Part shown: piece after piece, positions 25,651 through 33,592 of the stretch | Position numbering within the stretch: the first letter of the stretch is position 1 | Layout of the letters: each line of letters opens with the position of its first letter | From: CAYTRP01 sp964625145 | GTDB taxonomy: Bacteria; Sumerlaeota; Sumerlaeia; SLMS01; JAHLLQ01 | Direction of reading: 5' to 3' | Assembly: GCA_964625145.1 (NCBI GenBank) | Contig: CAZVAQ010000020.1 | Span: forward strand, 1 to 36,077 | DNA: 36,077 nucleotides | The notes under the pieces: model-generated | Databases searched by the model: none | Told to the model about the DNA's origin: nothing | What the model saw: only the letters and a program-made list of their open reading frames with translations | Translations under genes and position numbers: made by a program

Positions 25651-27210
25651 TCAGACGTAGCTATGCAATCCCGGCAGCAGGTAGTTCACGCCGAGGTAGG
25701 TGAACAGGACCGCCAGGAAGCCGATGATCGAAATGATGGCGCTGGACCGGCCGCCCCAGCCCGCCATGTAGCGCATGTGCAGGTAGACCGCATAGATCAG
25801 CCAGGTGATGGCCGACCAGGTTTCCTTCGGGTCGAAGCCCCACGGGCGCCCCCACGCGGTCGCCGCCCAAACGGCCCCCAGAACGATCCCCAGCGTCAGC
25901 AGCGGAAAGCCGATCGCGATGATGCGGTAGTTGAAGACATCCAGCGTGCGAAGGCTGGGAAGCTGCCGCGCCAGCAGGTTCTTGCCCGCGTCGCCGCCAA
26001 GCACGCCGTCCTTCAACAGGTAAAGTATCGCCACAAAGAAGGAGAGCGCGAAGGCGGAATAGCCAATCATGATGGTGACGACATGATAGGTCAGCCAGCT
26101 CGATTGCAGCGCCGGCACCAGAGGGCGGATCTGGCTGTCAAAGATCGGGGCCTTGTGCGCGATGACCATGAAGACAAACCCAAGGATCGACGCACCCAGA
26201 CCCGCAAGCCGCACCGTGCGGGAACACTCCAGGACGAGGGCCACGAGGATCATCCCGCCAATCGCAAAGACAAACGATTCGTACATGTTGGAGAATGGGC
26301 CGCGCTCCGCCAGGATCCACCGGATTGACAAGCCCATCGCGTGCTCGATGAATCCCACACCCAACAAGGCCACGCCCACCCACGACAGTGTCTGCCTGCC
26401 AAGCAGCAGCCCCGACGTGAAAAGGAGCGCCGACAGCAGGTAGAACGCCGCCGCGTTGCGGAACGGTTGGTGGGAGTGATAGAACATCTCCATGTCCAGT
26501 GGCGGAAGGGACTTGTTCAGTTCCGCCGTTGCCTGCGTCACCGTCTCGACCAGTTGCCGGCTGGCGTCGACGCCCGCCTTCGCGTCATCGGACCGCAATG
26601 CCGCGCGCAGCAGGTCCCATTGCTCCAGGATGCGCACATCCATCGTGCTCAGGTTCTCGCCATGGCGCGCCTGGGCGGGAGTCAGCCATTCACCCGAACG
26701 CGGGAAGATCGCGAACTCGTCCTCCAGACTCTCCAGCAACTGCACGCGGTATTCGATGGAGTTGAGGATCGGCAACCGCGCCTCCTGGTCACCATGAAGG
26801 AAATGAATGACCTGGTCGCGATAGGCCAGGTCCCGCCATTGGTCGACGCTGATCCATTGCGAGCCATAGATCGCCACCAGGTCGGGGTGGGTGATCTTCA
26901 TGATCGGTGCGGCGTGGGCATTGTGTGGATCGCGCATCAGGTAAAGGATCGACTCCATCGCATCCACCTTGCCGACGGACCGGCCGCCGGAGATGGCAGA
27001 GACGAGATTCTGCGAGAAGGCGAGCCCGCTGCGCACAAAGCCTGTGTCCTGCACCGGCAGGCGGTTGAGATATCCCACCGCCTCGCGCCATTCATTGCCC
27101 AGCGAAAGATTCGGAGCACTGCTGGCCTGCATGGACCGCGAAGAGGACAGCAGGACCACGAGGAGGAGCAGTGTGAACAGCATTGAGAAGGTGCCGTGGC
27201 CGCGATTCAT
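25651..27210 (-). CDS. ccsA: CcsA/ResC-type cytochrome c heme lyase subunit with long N-terminal domain
   Basis: Membrane part of the System II cytochrome c synthase: with ResB it carries heme across the membrane and attaches it to CXXCH motifs. The 519-residue protein has a signal/anchor near 8-25, a soluble helical region of about 210 residues outside the membrane, and then some eight membrane segments. The tryptophan-rich heme-handling signature is near residue 458 (WGRPWGFDPKETWSAITW), with conserved periplasmic His residues such as H341 (MVIAHKAPIF region) and others in the AWLTYHVVTIMIGYSAF segment. The start at 27210 has AAGGAG 7-8 bases upstream and comes one base after the resB stop, so translation is coupled. 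Its presence next to multiheme cytochrome genes indicates dedicated heme loading. Confidence 0.9.
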   Translation of the reverse strand: MNRGHGTFSMLFTLLLLVVLLSSSRSMQASSAPNLSLGNEWREAVGYLNRLPVQDTGFVRSGLAFSQNLVSAISGGRSVGKVDAMESILYLMRDPHNAHAAPIMKITHPDLVAIYGSQWISVDQWRDLAYRDQVIHFLHGDQEARLPILNSIEYRVQLLESLEDEFAIFPRSGEWLTPAQARHGENLSTMDVRILEQWDLLRAALRSDDAKAGVDASRQLVETVTQATAELNKSLPPLDMEMFYHSHQPFRNAAAFYLLSALLFTSGLLLGRQTLSWVGVALLGVGFIEHAMGLSIRWILAERGPFSNMYESFVFAIGGMILVALVLECSRTVRLAGLGASILGFVFMVIAHKAPIFDSQIRPLVPALQSSWLTYHVVTIMIGYSAFALSFFVAILYLLKDGVLGGDAGKNLLARQLPSLRTLDVFNYRIIAIGFPLLTLGIVLGAVWAATAWGRPWGFDPKETWSAITWLIYAVYLHMRYMAGWGGRSSAIISIIGFLAVLFTYLGVNYLLPGLHSYV

Positions 27211-27211
27211 C

Positions 27212-28972
27212 TTATTGCTCCTTGCTGGTGACGGATGAGGTGGAGGCCACAAGGGCCGATTCCGTGCGGGTGATCTGTGCCAGGGCCGCGGTGGTGGCGC
27301 GGTCAAAGCTCTCGCTCAGGTGACGATAGTGGGCGACGACCGACAGCAGGCCCTTCTCGCGATCGAGCAGGAACCAAACTTCGCGACGCGGCACGAAGAA
27401 CGACAGCAGCAGGCCGAGCATCATCACGCCGCAGCCAAAGTAGATCGTCGGGATTGCTGGATTGCGCGTGACCGACAACACGGTCGCGTAGGCCGGTACG
27501 CGCCTTCCAAGCGTGACTTCCCAACCGCTGTCTCCAGCGGCGGCAATGGCCGCCTCGTCCACTACTGCTTCCTCGTGGTCGTGATCGGTGCATCCGGCGT
27601 GTGGATCGATGGATTGTTCTTCGCCAAGAACCAACAACGACCGAGCGATCACGGCGCCACTGGCGGAATCGGTGACGGAGACGACGAAGTTGTAGCCCGC
27701 TTCGCCCGGTTGCACGTCGAGCAATTCCAACTTCAGGTCGCCACCCGTCGAGTGGGAGAACGCGCGCATGTCCTCGCGGCCGAACAGCCATTGGGTGATG
27801 AGCGGGCTGCCATCGCGCAGCAAAGTCACATTCAGCGCCGGGTTGTTGAGATTCTCCGAACGGCTTGTGACCTGGCGATCCTCGCCGAGGACGAAGTCAG
27901 GCTCGAAGCGATTGGCCAGCAGCGAGAGCTTGCCTGCTGTTGCCAATCCGCTGCCCAAGGTTCCCGTCGCCACGCGCTCGCGACCCTGCATCAGCGTCCA
28001 GTTCATGCGCGTGTCGAGAGTCAGTTCGGTGGATTCCACACCCGGCACAGGCAAGGTCTGCCCCGGGGAAATCTTCAACTGCACGGGCTCCGGCAATGCG
28101 GCACCCGCCACGGTCACTTCATAGCGCGCCAGGTTCGGGAGTTCCTGGTAACTAGTCTGGTGCAAACGCCAGCCATTGATCTTGGGCGAGTGATTGACCT
28201 CAACGGGGCCCGAATAAAGGACCTCATTCCCGCGGCGGGCCGTGATCATCGAAGTGTAGTGCGAAGGGATGCGCGTGCGGGGGAAGAAACCCGTCGAGAA
28301 ATCGTCGAGAGAGACGACAAACCCCAGCGGCACGATCTTCTCCAAGTCATTGTTCATCTGCATGGAGGAAGCGGAGCGGCCCTCTGGTATCTGGACGAGG
28401 CCCTCGCGGGCGACCCAACTGGCGACAAAACCCGCCAGCAGCACGATTACCAGGCCCAAATGCGAAACCGGGGCGCCAAAGCGGCCGATCCACCCGGTCC
28501 GCGCGGCGCCGGCGTCGCCTTCGCTGCGAACGCGAAAGCCCTGACGCTGGAATGCGCGGGCGACATCTTCCACTAGTCCATGATAGGGGATCTTTGCCCT
28601 CAGCGGCGCGTGTTCGTAGAAGCTCTTCTGCGTCCGCACCCGCAGTTCATGGGCGGGGAGGATCTTCACCAGAATCGTCTTCACCGTCGAACAGGACATC
28701 ACGACGGCCAGCGCCAGCAGCAGCAGCTTGAACCACCATGTATAGTAGATGAGTGCCTGTGCCCGGGGCAGAGGGTCGATCATCGTCCCGATGATGGAGG
28801 CGATGGTGATCGCAATCAGCAGGGTCACCCCGACACCCAGCGAGAAGAACCACTTCCACGGACTCTCGTTCCAGATCGCTTTTGCGGCTCGGGGCGTTTC
28901 AACCCGTGCACCCGTCGCGGCGGTCATGGCGGCCTTCATCGGGGGGGAGGTGGTGGCCGGTGCGGCTTTCAT
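27212..28972 (-). CDS. resB: ResB/Ccs1-type cytochrome c maturation protein
   Basis: Partner of CcsA in the System II heme lyase. The 586-residue protein has three N-terminal membrane helices (WFFSLGVGVTLLIAITIAS near 37; WWFKLLLLALAVVMSC near 74; HLGLVIVLLAGFVASWVAREG near 163), a large extracytoplasmic beta-rich domain (about 185-510) and a last helix (YFGCGVMMLGLLLSFFVPRREVWFLL) leading to a short cytoplasmic tail. This is the standard ResB order. In the outer domain a Cys/His/Asp/Glu-rich segment, HAGCTDHDHEEA, interrupts the family pattern. The ATG at 28972 is preceded by GGAG at 8 bases; the open frame upstream is non-coding. A sigma-54 promoter-like element lies 55-70 bases upstream. 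Confidence 0.88.
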   Translation of the reverse strand: MKAAPATTSPPMKAAMTAATGARVETPRAAKAIWNESPWKWFFSLGVGVTLLIAITIASIIGTMIDPLPRAQALIYYTWWFKLLLLALAVVMSCSTVKTILVKILPAHELRVRTQKSFYEHAPLRAKIPYHGLVEDVARAFQRQGFRVRSEGDAGAARTGWIGRFGAPVSHLGLVIVLLAGFVASWVAREGLVQIPEGRSASSMQMNNDLEKIVPLGFVVSLDDFSTGFFPRTRIPSHYTSMITARRGNEVLYSGPVEVNHSPKINGWRLHQTSYQELPNLARYEVTVAGAALPEPVQLKISPGQTLPVPGVESTELTLDTRMNWTLMQGRERVATGTLGSGLATAGKLSLLANRFEPDFVLGEDRQVTSRSENLNNPALNVTLLRDGSPLITQWLFGREDMRAFSHSTGGDLKLELLDVQPGEAGYNFVVSVTDSASGAVIARSLLVLGEEQSIDPHAGCTDHDHEEAVVDEAAIAAAGDSGWEVTLGRRVPAYATVLSVTRNPAIPTIYFGCGVMMLGLLLSFFVPRREVWFLLDREKGLLSVVAHYRHLSESFDRATTAALAQITRTESALVASTSSVTSKEQ

Positions 28973-29026
28973 CAGGTCAGCTCCAAGGCGGGAGTGGCGA
29001 AGCGATGTGCCAGACCCGGGGGGGGG

Positions 29027-29042
29027 AGCAAGGTTTGATCCC
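29027..29042 (-). promoter_or_regulatory. Candidate sigma-54 (-24/-12) promoter of resB-ccsA
   Basis: Read on the minus strand: GGGATCAAACCTTGCT, with GG and GC separated by exactly ten bases and a full TTGCT at -12 (consensus TGGCACG-N4-TTGCW). Predicted transcription start is near 29016, giving a leader of about 45 bases before the resB ATG. The -24 half is weaker than consensus beyond GG. Confidence 0.5.
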
Positions 29043-29164
29043 GCCCTGTCACACAACCGTCTGCCACATGCGAAGTCACTTTCGCGCACGAATCGTCCAA
29101 CTTGCCGGTGCGATGCATCCGCTCCGCGCGGGACGACATGGGCGTTGCTGCAAATTGGTGAAAA

Positions 29165-30247
29165 TCAACGGGCTGAGCGGTTGTATTCACGCGGCCGGTG
29201 GCACGCCGTCGTGCAGGTGCCGCCGTTGGCAGAGGCTTCGAATCCAAAGTCGCCGCTCCACGAACCGAAGGTCATGGTGCTGCGGATCAAGTGTGGCCGC
29301 TCGGAAGCATGGGCACTGTGACAGAGGTGGCACGCTCGTCCGCGCTTTGATTGAAGGACGTGCAGGCTGTGCAGGTTCTGCGAACCGTTGCGGAAGTTGG
29401 TCGCGGTCGTGGTTTCGCTGCTTTCCACGATCTGGGCGTCGTGGCACTTCCAACAAAGCTGGTAGTTGGCGCGGTCATAGGCGGCATAATTTCCGGCCGG
29501 GTAATCCTCCCTCAGGAGGCTCGGTTGGACCGATCCGTGGGGAGTGTGACACTCGTGGCACGCATTGTCTCGCAGGGGTTGGTGCACATGCGGCGCCGTG
29601 CGGATCTCGGTGCCGATGTTCTCCAGGGCCCGGCCGTCCACCCGAATGTTCATGTCATGGCAAGTGAGGCAGGTTTCGCCCAGATTCTCCCGCATATAGC
29701 CGGTTTCTGCACCCCGATGGGCGTAGTGACACGAGGCGCATTCGGTCTGCGGGGTGAAGAAGCGGTGCCGGAAAGGCTTATCCGCCGCCTCGCGCAGGTC
29801 CCCTTCGTGGCACTGGGCGCAATCCTTCAGCATCTCCTCATTCCGCAGCAAATGGCGGACGCTGCTTTGGTGCGGAGAGTGGCAATCCACACAGGTCCCG
29901 CCGCCGGGCGGGTGAACCACGCTGTGCCCTTCGGTCTCGGACGTGGCGTGACACTGCTGGCACAGTTCCCCCCGATCCAGCTTCAACAGCATCTCGTTCG
30001 ACGAGGAATGATCCACATGGCACCGGTCACACCACTGTTCCAGGAATGAGGGGTGGCTGATCACCGACGGGTCACTGTGGTCGGAAGGATGGCATTCGCT
30101 CTCCGTGCAGGAGAGGTTATGGAAAGTGTCGATCGGCGCGGCTTTCAGCGCGCCGGGCACTGAAACCATGAACAACATGCCGGCCAGCACGATCGCGACA
30201 CGCGCGTCACAGTGGAGCGTCGCTCCGGGAATGAATGCGGATCGCAT
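29165..30247 (-). CDS. Exported multiheme cytochrome c (9 CXXCH plus 2 unusual heme sites)
   Basis: A 360-residue periplasmic or outer-surface electron carrier with doubled-CXXCH organisation. After a signal peptide (cleavage near ALKA, residue 36) there are nine canonical sites with His at 77, 100, 123, 147, 174, 197, 234, 269 and 310. In addition C47-x4-C52-H53 near the N-terminus and C345-x3-C349-H350 near the C-terminus have the wrong spacing for standard heme lyases but could still bind heme, giving up to eleven. Motifs such as CVDCHSPH, CHECHTPH and CHLCHSAH match the paired CXXCH domain family. It lies divergent to the NapC-type cytochrome, its probable electron donor. The ribosome site is weak; the start is chosen by the signal peptide. 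Confidence 0.88.
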   Translation of the reverse strand: MRSAFIPGATLHCDARVAIVLAGMLFMVSVPGALKAAPIDTFHNLSCTESECHPSDHSDPSVISHPSFLEQWCDRCHVDHSSSNEMLLKLDRGELCQQCHATSETEGHSVVHPPGGGTCVDCHSPHQSSVRHLLRNEEMLKDCAQCHEGDLREAADKPFRHRFFTPQTECASCHYAHRGAETGYMRENLGETCLTCHDMNIRVDGRALENIGTEIRTAPHVHQPLRDNACHECHTPHGSVQPSLLREDYPAGNYAAYDRANYQLCWKCHDAQIVESSETTTATNFRNGSQNLHSLHVLQSKRGRACHLCHSAHASERPHLIRSTMTFGSWSGDFGFEASANGGTCTTACHRPREYNRSAR

Positions 30248-30296
30248 CGCTGTCCAGGCCGGAGAGCGGAGAAGGGACGGAGCTATTGGAAACAAG

Positions 30297-30312
30297 GGGA
30301 ATCCTTCTTGCT
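30297..30312 (+). promoter_or_regulatory. Candidate sigma-54 promoter of the NapC-type cytochrome gene
   Basis: GGGAATCCTTCTTGCT: GG-N10-GC spacing is exact and TTGCT matches the -12 consensus. It shares GGGAA...TTCTTGC with the element at 35196-35211. Predicted start near 30323, leader about 80-95 bases. Confidence 0.5.
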
Positions 30313-30369
30313 GCTTGGAGTGCCATCCGTGCGCGGGAGGAATCACCTGCGGCCTTTCCGTGGGTATTT

Positions 30370-30385
30370 AGCAAAGGGCTCTCCA
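30370..30385 (-). promoter_or_regulatory. Candidate sigma-54 promoter of the multiheme cytochrome gene
   Basis: Minus strand: TGGAGAGCCCTTTGCT, with full TGG and TTGCT at the right distance. Predicted start near 30358 and a leader of about 110 bases. It faces the plus-strand element at 30297-30312, so the two leaders would overlap by some 35 bases. Confidence 0.45.
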
Positions 30386-30415
30386 CTTGAACGAAAGTCG
30401 AGGATGCACCTCTCG

Positions 30416-31987
30416 ATGGAGAACAACTCAGCACCACAAGAATCGAATGTCCCCACCCAGCCGCCTCCCCCGCTGTCCCGAAACCTGATCAGCTATGCCG
30501 GGTGGACCCTCTTGATGGTAGGACTCATCCTGCTGGTGATTCTGATCCTCAGTGACATCTTCTTCTACCGCAATCACCCGTATAACAGCGTGGTGACGTA
30601 CCTGATCATGCCGGGGGTACTTGGTGGGGCTGTCGGCTTGATTCTATTGGGGATCCTTGTGGAGTGGTGGCGCCGTCACCGGGCAGACCCGAACACCTAT
30701 CCCACACTGCCGACCATCGACCTGAACCTTAAGTGGCAGCGCCGTCGCCTGATGATCGGCGTCGTGATGCTCACCCTGTTCTTCGGCGTGTCCGCCGTCG
30801 GCATGTACGAGGCTTACCACTTCACCGAGTCGCCGGTGTTCTGCGGCCTCGTCTGCCACAATGTGATGGAACCGGAGTACACCGGCTACCAACATTCACC
30901 CCATGCGAAGGTGCTGTGCACGGAGTGTCACATCGGTTCCGGCGCCGAATGGTATGTGAAGTCCAAGATCACCGGCTTGTACCAGGTCTATGCCGTCACG
31001 ACGGGGAACTATCACCTGCCCATCAAGACGCCGGTGGAGAACCTGCGCCCGGCGCGGGACACCTGCGAGGAATGCCATTGGCCGGGGAAATTCTCCGGCT
31101 CGCTGGTCAAGGAGATCTGGCACTTCGCGCCGGACCAGGCTAACACGCCCTCGCGTTACCACATGCTGATGAAGGTCGGCGGCGGCGAACCCGAGGTCGG
31201 CCAAGGCCACGGCATCCATTGGCATATTAGCTCGGCCGTCAACGTGCGCTACTATGCACGCGACCGCCAGCGGCTGGACATCCCTTGGGTGGAAGTGTCC
31301 GTGGCGGGCGAAGAGACAAAGGTCTTCCGCTCTCCAGACTTCGAGGGTCAGGATCCCCCGCCCGACGCGATCCGGACGATGGATTGTATAGACTGTCACA
31401 ACCGCCCGGCGCATATCTTCAAATCGCCGCGCCAATTGGTGGATGCCTCGCTGGCCGGCGGCGTCCTCAGCACTTCCCTCCCCTACATTCGTCGCTACGC
31501 CACGCAGATTCTGGAGACCTCCTTCGAAACGAAGCAGGAGGCACTGGAGGCCATCGACAAGACGTTCCGCGAGCGCTACGAAAAGCGCATGGAAGGCGCC
31601 CGTGGCCGCGAACTTGTCGAGAACAACATTGCTTGGTTACAGGACATCTATAGCCAGAACTTCTTCCCCGAGCAGGGCGTCGACTGGCGGGTGTATCCCA
31701 ACCATCTCGGGCACTTCGAGTTCCCCGGCTGCTACCGCTGCCACAACGACCAGCATGTGGAGGCGAAGACCGGCGAGGTCATCTCCAACGATTGCAACCT
31801 GTGCCACGATCTAATCGACCAAGCCCAGGGCGCGGCCACGCGCATGCCACCGAATTATCAGATCCGTGACTTCCAGCACCCGCGCGACATGGTCGACGTC
31901 TGGCAGGGCCGAAACTGCACCGAATGCCACGGGTTGCTGGAGGCGCCTGCTCCAGCCGCAGAGCCGGAACTCCACGCGGGCCACTGA
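30416..31987 (+). CDS. NapC/NirT-type inner membrane cytochrome c, ImcH-like (7 heme sites)
   Basis: Predicted quinol oxidase passing electrons from the membrane quinone pool to periplasmic cytochromes. The 523-residue protein has three membrane helices (about 27-48, 59-84, 111-131) and then an exported domain with seven heme sites: C143-x3-C147-H148 (CGLVCH) and CXXCH with His at 172, 221, 328, 443, 464 and 505. The block SPVFCGLVCHNVMEPEYTGY...SPHAKVLCTECHIGSG and NLRPARDTCEECHWPGKF is the NapC/NirT signature of the ImcH kind. Geobacter ImcH likewise has three helices and seven hemes and is needed for respiration to high-potential extracellular acceptors. The ATG at 30416 is favoured by the N-terminal layout; 30404 is possible. 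The histidine kinase starts 66 bases downstream. Confidence 0.87.
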   Translation: MENNSAPQESNVPTQPPPPLSRNLISYAGWTLLMVGLILLVILILSDIFFYRNHPYNSVVTYLIMPGVLGGAVGLILLGILVEWWRRHRADPNTYPTLPTIDLNLKWQRRRLMIGVVMLTLFFGVSAVGMYEAYHFTESPVFCGLVCHNVMEPEYTGYQHSPHAKVLCTECHIGSGAEWYVKSKITGLYQVYAVTTGNYHLPIKTPVENLRPARDTCEECHWPGKFSGSLVKEIWHFAPDQANTPSRYHMLMKVGGGEPEVGQGHGIHWHISSAVNVRYYARDRQRLDIPWVEVSVAGEETKVFRSPDFEGQDPPPDAIRTMDCIDCHNRPAHIFKSPRQLVDASLAGGVLSTSLPYIRRYATQILETSFETKQEALEAIDKTFRERYEKRMEGARGRELVENNIAWLQDIYSQNFFPEQGVDWRVYPNHLGHFEFPGCYRCHNDQHVEAKTGEVISNDCNLCHDLIDQAQGAATRMPPNYQIRDFQHPRDMVDVWQGRNCTECHGLLEAPAPAAEPELHAGH

Positions 31988-32053
31988 GGCCAGAGGTGGT
32001 TCCAGCGCTGTCGGAGCGGCGATATCCGAGATTGCACTTGCAGGGGCCTAGGT

Positions 32054-33592
32054 GTGATGAAAAACGAGCAGCGGATCACAACGCGGAGAAAGAGGCTCCC
32101 CCGGCCCATGATCACCAACCGAATGGCTCATGACCTCCCGCTCCAGGAGGCCGACCCTCTCAAGGCCTACCTGGTGGGACAGCCGCGCCGCGTCCGCTTC
32201 TTCAACGACCGACTTGAGCTGATCTGGTGCAACCGTCCCGGCGTGGACGACGAGGATTGGATCTTTGCCCACGACGGCTCGCCCCACGCCCTGCCACCCG
32301 AGGGGCCCATGCTCGACAGTTGGCCGGTGGCCATGGTCCTGCGTGGCCGCCGCACCGCCACGCGTCTCTACCCCGCCAAGCCCCACCCGGTCGCAGATGA
32401 CTCCTATCCCGCCATGGAATGGAAGATGACCGCTTGGCCGCTGAAGACCGACGAGGGATTGATCATCGTTGAGGAGACCGAGCGGATCGTCTCGTCGGAA
32501 GGCAGTGAGGTCGCCATCAAGAAGCTCGACCAGGACATCGAGGACCTGCTGGGACACGTCTTCAGCTATCTGCACGACGGCGTGAACACCGGTCCGTTGC
32601 GGCTGCCAAATCCTTATCTGATGCGATGCAAGGAACGCCGCGTGTGCACCAACAAGGACTGCGCGGCCTACAACAACCCGGACGCCGAGCGCTGTTGGGA
32701 AGTCACCGCCTTCAAGTCCACGCACTCCAACGGACAGGTGGACATCCTCTCCAAGTTCCACTCGTGCAGCCAGTGCCACGTCTTTGACCAGGCATCGCCG
32801 AACCCCATGGCGCGCATCTCGGAGAACTTCAACCGCCTGATCTCGCTGCTGCAGTTCAAGTACCAGGAAACCCTGGATGTTCAACACCGCATCCAGCAGG
32901 CCGACAAGCTGGCGATCATGGGCGAGCTGCTCGCCGGCATCGCCCACGAGATCAAGAACCCGCTGGGGATCATCATCGGCCGGCTGGACGTCATCGGACT
33001 TGAGATGGACTCCATGGACAAGGACGTCCTGGCCGAGGATATCGCCACCATCTACCAGCAGGCAAACCGCGTGCGCCAGATCATCGACCACTTGTTGGCC
33101 ATGGCACGCCCACAGCCGCCCAGCTTCAAGCCTGTGCATGTGAACTCGGTCGTGATCGACAGCCTGGAGATGGTTCGCAAGGCCTTGGCCCAGAAACGCA
33201 TCCAGGTGCACATGGACCTGCAGCAGGACCTGCCGCCCATTCACGCAGACCAGATTCAGGTTCAGCAGGTCCTTCTAAACCTGTTGCTCAACGCCCGCGA
33301 TGCCATGGGCGACGAAGGAAAGCTGGAGATCACCACGCGGATCGGCAGCAATGGACGCGGCGGGGTCGAGGTCGTCGTCACGGACAACGGCGAGGGAATC
33401 GCCCCCGAAGTCCTGCAGCGCCTGTTCTCCTCCTTCCAGACCACCAAGATCAACCAGGGCGGGACGGGACTCGGCCTTGCGGTCTGCAAGCGGATCATGG
33501 AACTCCATCAGGGACAGATCTCGGCGGAGAGCACCGTGGGGCATGGCACGGCCATGCGCCTGTGGTTCCCGCTCAAAGGCAAGCACGTATGA
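32054..33592 (+). CDS. Soluble sensor histidine kinase with PAS-like and Cys-cluster domains
   Basis: A 512-residue cytoplasmic kinase without membrane segments. In order: a PAS-like domain (about 38-155), a Cys-rich module, a coiled-coil connector (about 255-290), the HisKA helix with phospho-acceptor H298 (AGIAHEIKNPLG) and a HATPase domain (N box NLLLNARDAM, DNGEGI, GGTGLGLAV). The Cys module holds C192, C198, C203, C214-W215 and C238-x2-C241-H242. It resembles CW-type small metal-binding domains and could hold zinc, an Fe-S cluster or heme, suggesting redox sensing; this is inference. Its TGA overlaps the ATG of the response regulator (ATGA). The start is uncertain: 32057 and 32108 are also possible. 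It probably shares an mRNA with the cytochrome gene upstream. Confidence 0.9.
   Translation: MMKNEQRITTRRKRLPRPMITNRMAHDLPLQEADPLKAYLVGQPRRVRFFNDRLELIWCNRPGVDDEDWIFAHDGSPHALPPEGPMLDSWPVAMVLRGRRTATRLYPAKPHPVADDSYPAMEWKMTAWPLKTDEGLIIVEETERIVSSEGSEVAIKKLDQDIEDLLGHVFSYLHDGVNTGPLRLPNPYLMRCKERRVCTNKDCAAYNNPDAERCWEVTAFKSTHSNGQVDILSKFHSCSQCHVFDQASPNPMARISENFNRLISLLQFKYQETLDVQHRIQQADKLAIMGELLAGIAHEIKNPLGIIIGRLDVIGLEMDSMDKDVLAEDIATIYQQANRVRQIIDHLLAMARPQPPSFKPVHVNSVVIDSLEMVRKALAQKRIQVHMDLQQDLPPIHADQIQVQQVLLNLLLNARDAMGDEGKLEITTRIGSNGRGGVEVVVTDNGEGIAPEVLQRLFSSFQTTKINQGGTGLGLAVCKRIMELHQGQISAESTVGHGTAMRLWFPLKGKHV

Noticed and set aside
26341..27186. Plus-strand open frame of 281 codons opposite ccsA
   Set aside because: The minus-strand protein has all CcsA features; the plus reading has no recognisable motif.
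30062..30085. CCGAC...GTCGG inverted repeat around GTCACTGTG as a second activator site
   Set aside because: It lies inside the coding part of the multiheme cytochrome, and the match to TCACA-N6-TGTGA is only partial.
32765..32782. CSQCH in the histidine kinase read as a covalent cytochrome c heme site
   Set aside because: The protein has no signal peptide or membrane segment, and covalent heme attachment by ResB/CcsA happens outside the cytoplasm; metal or redox Cys is more likely.
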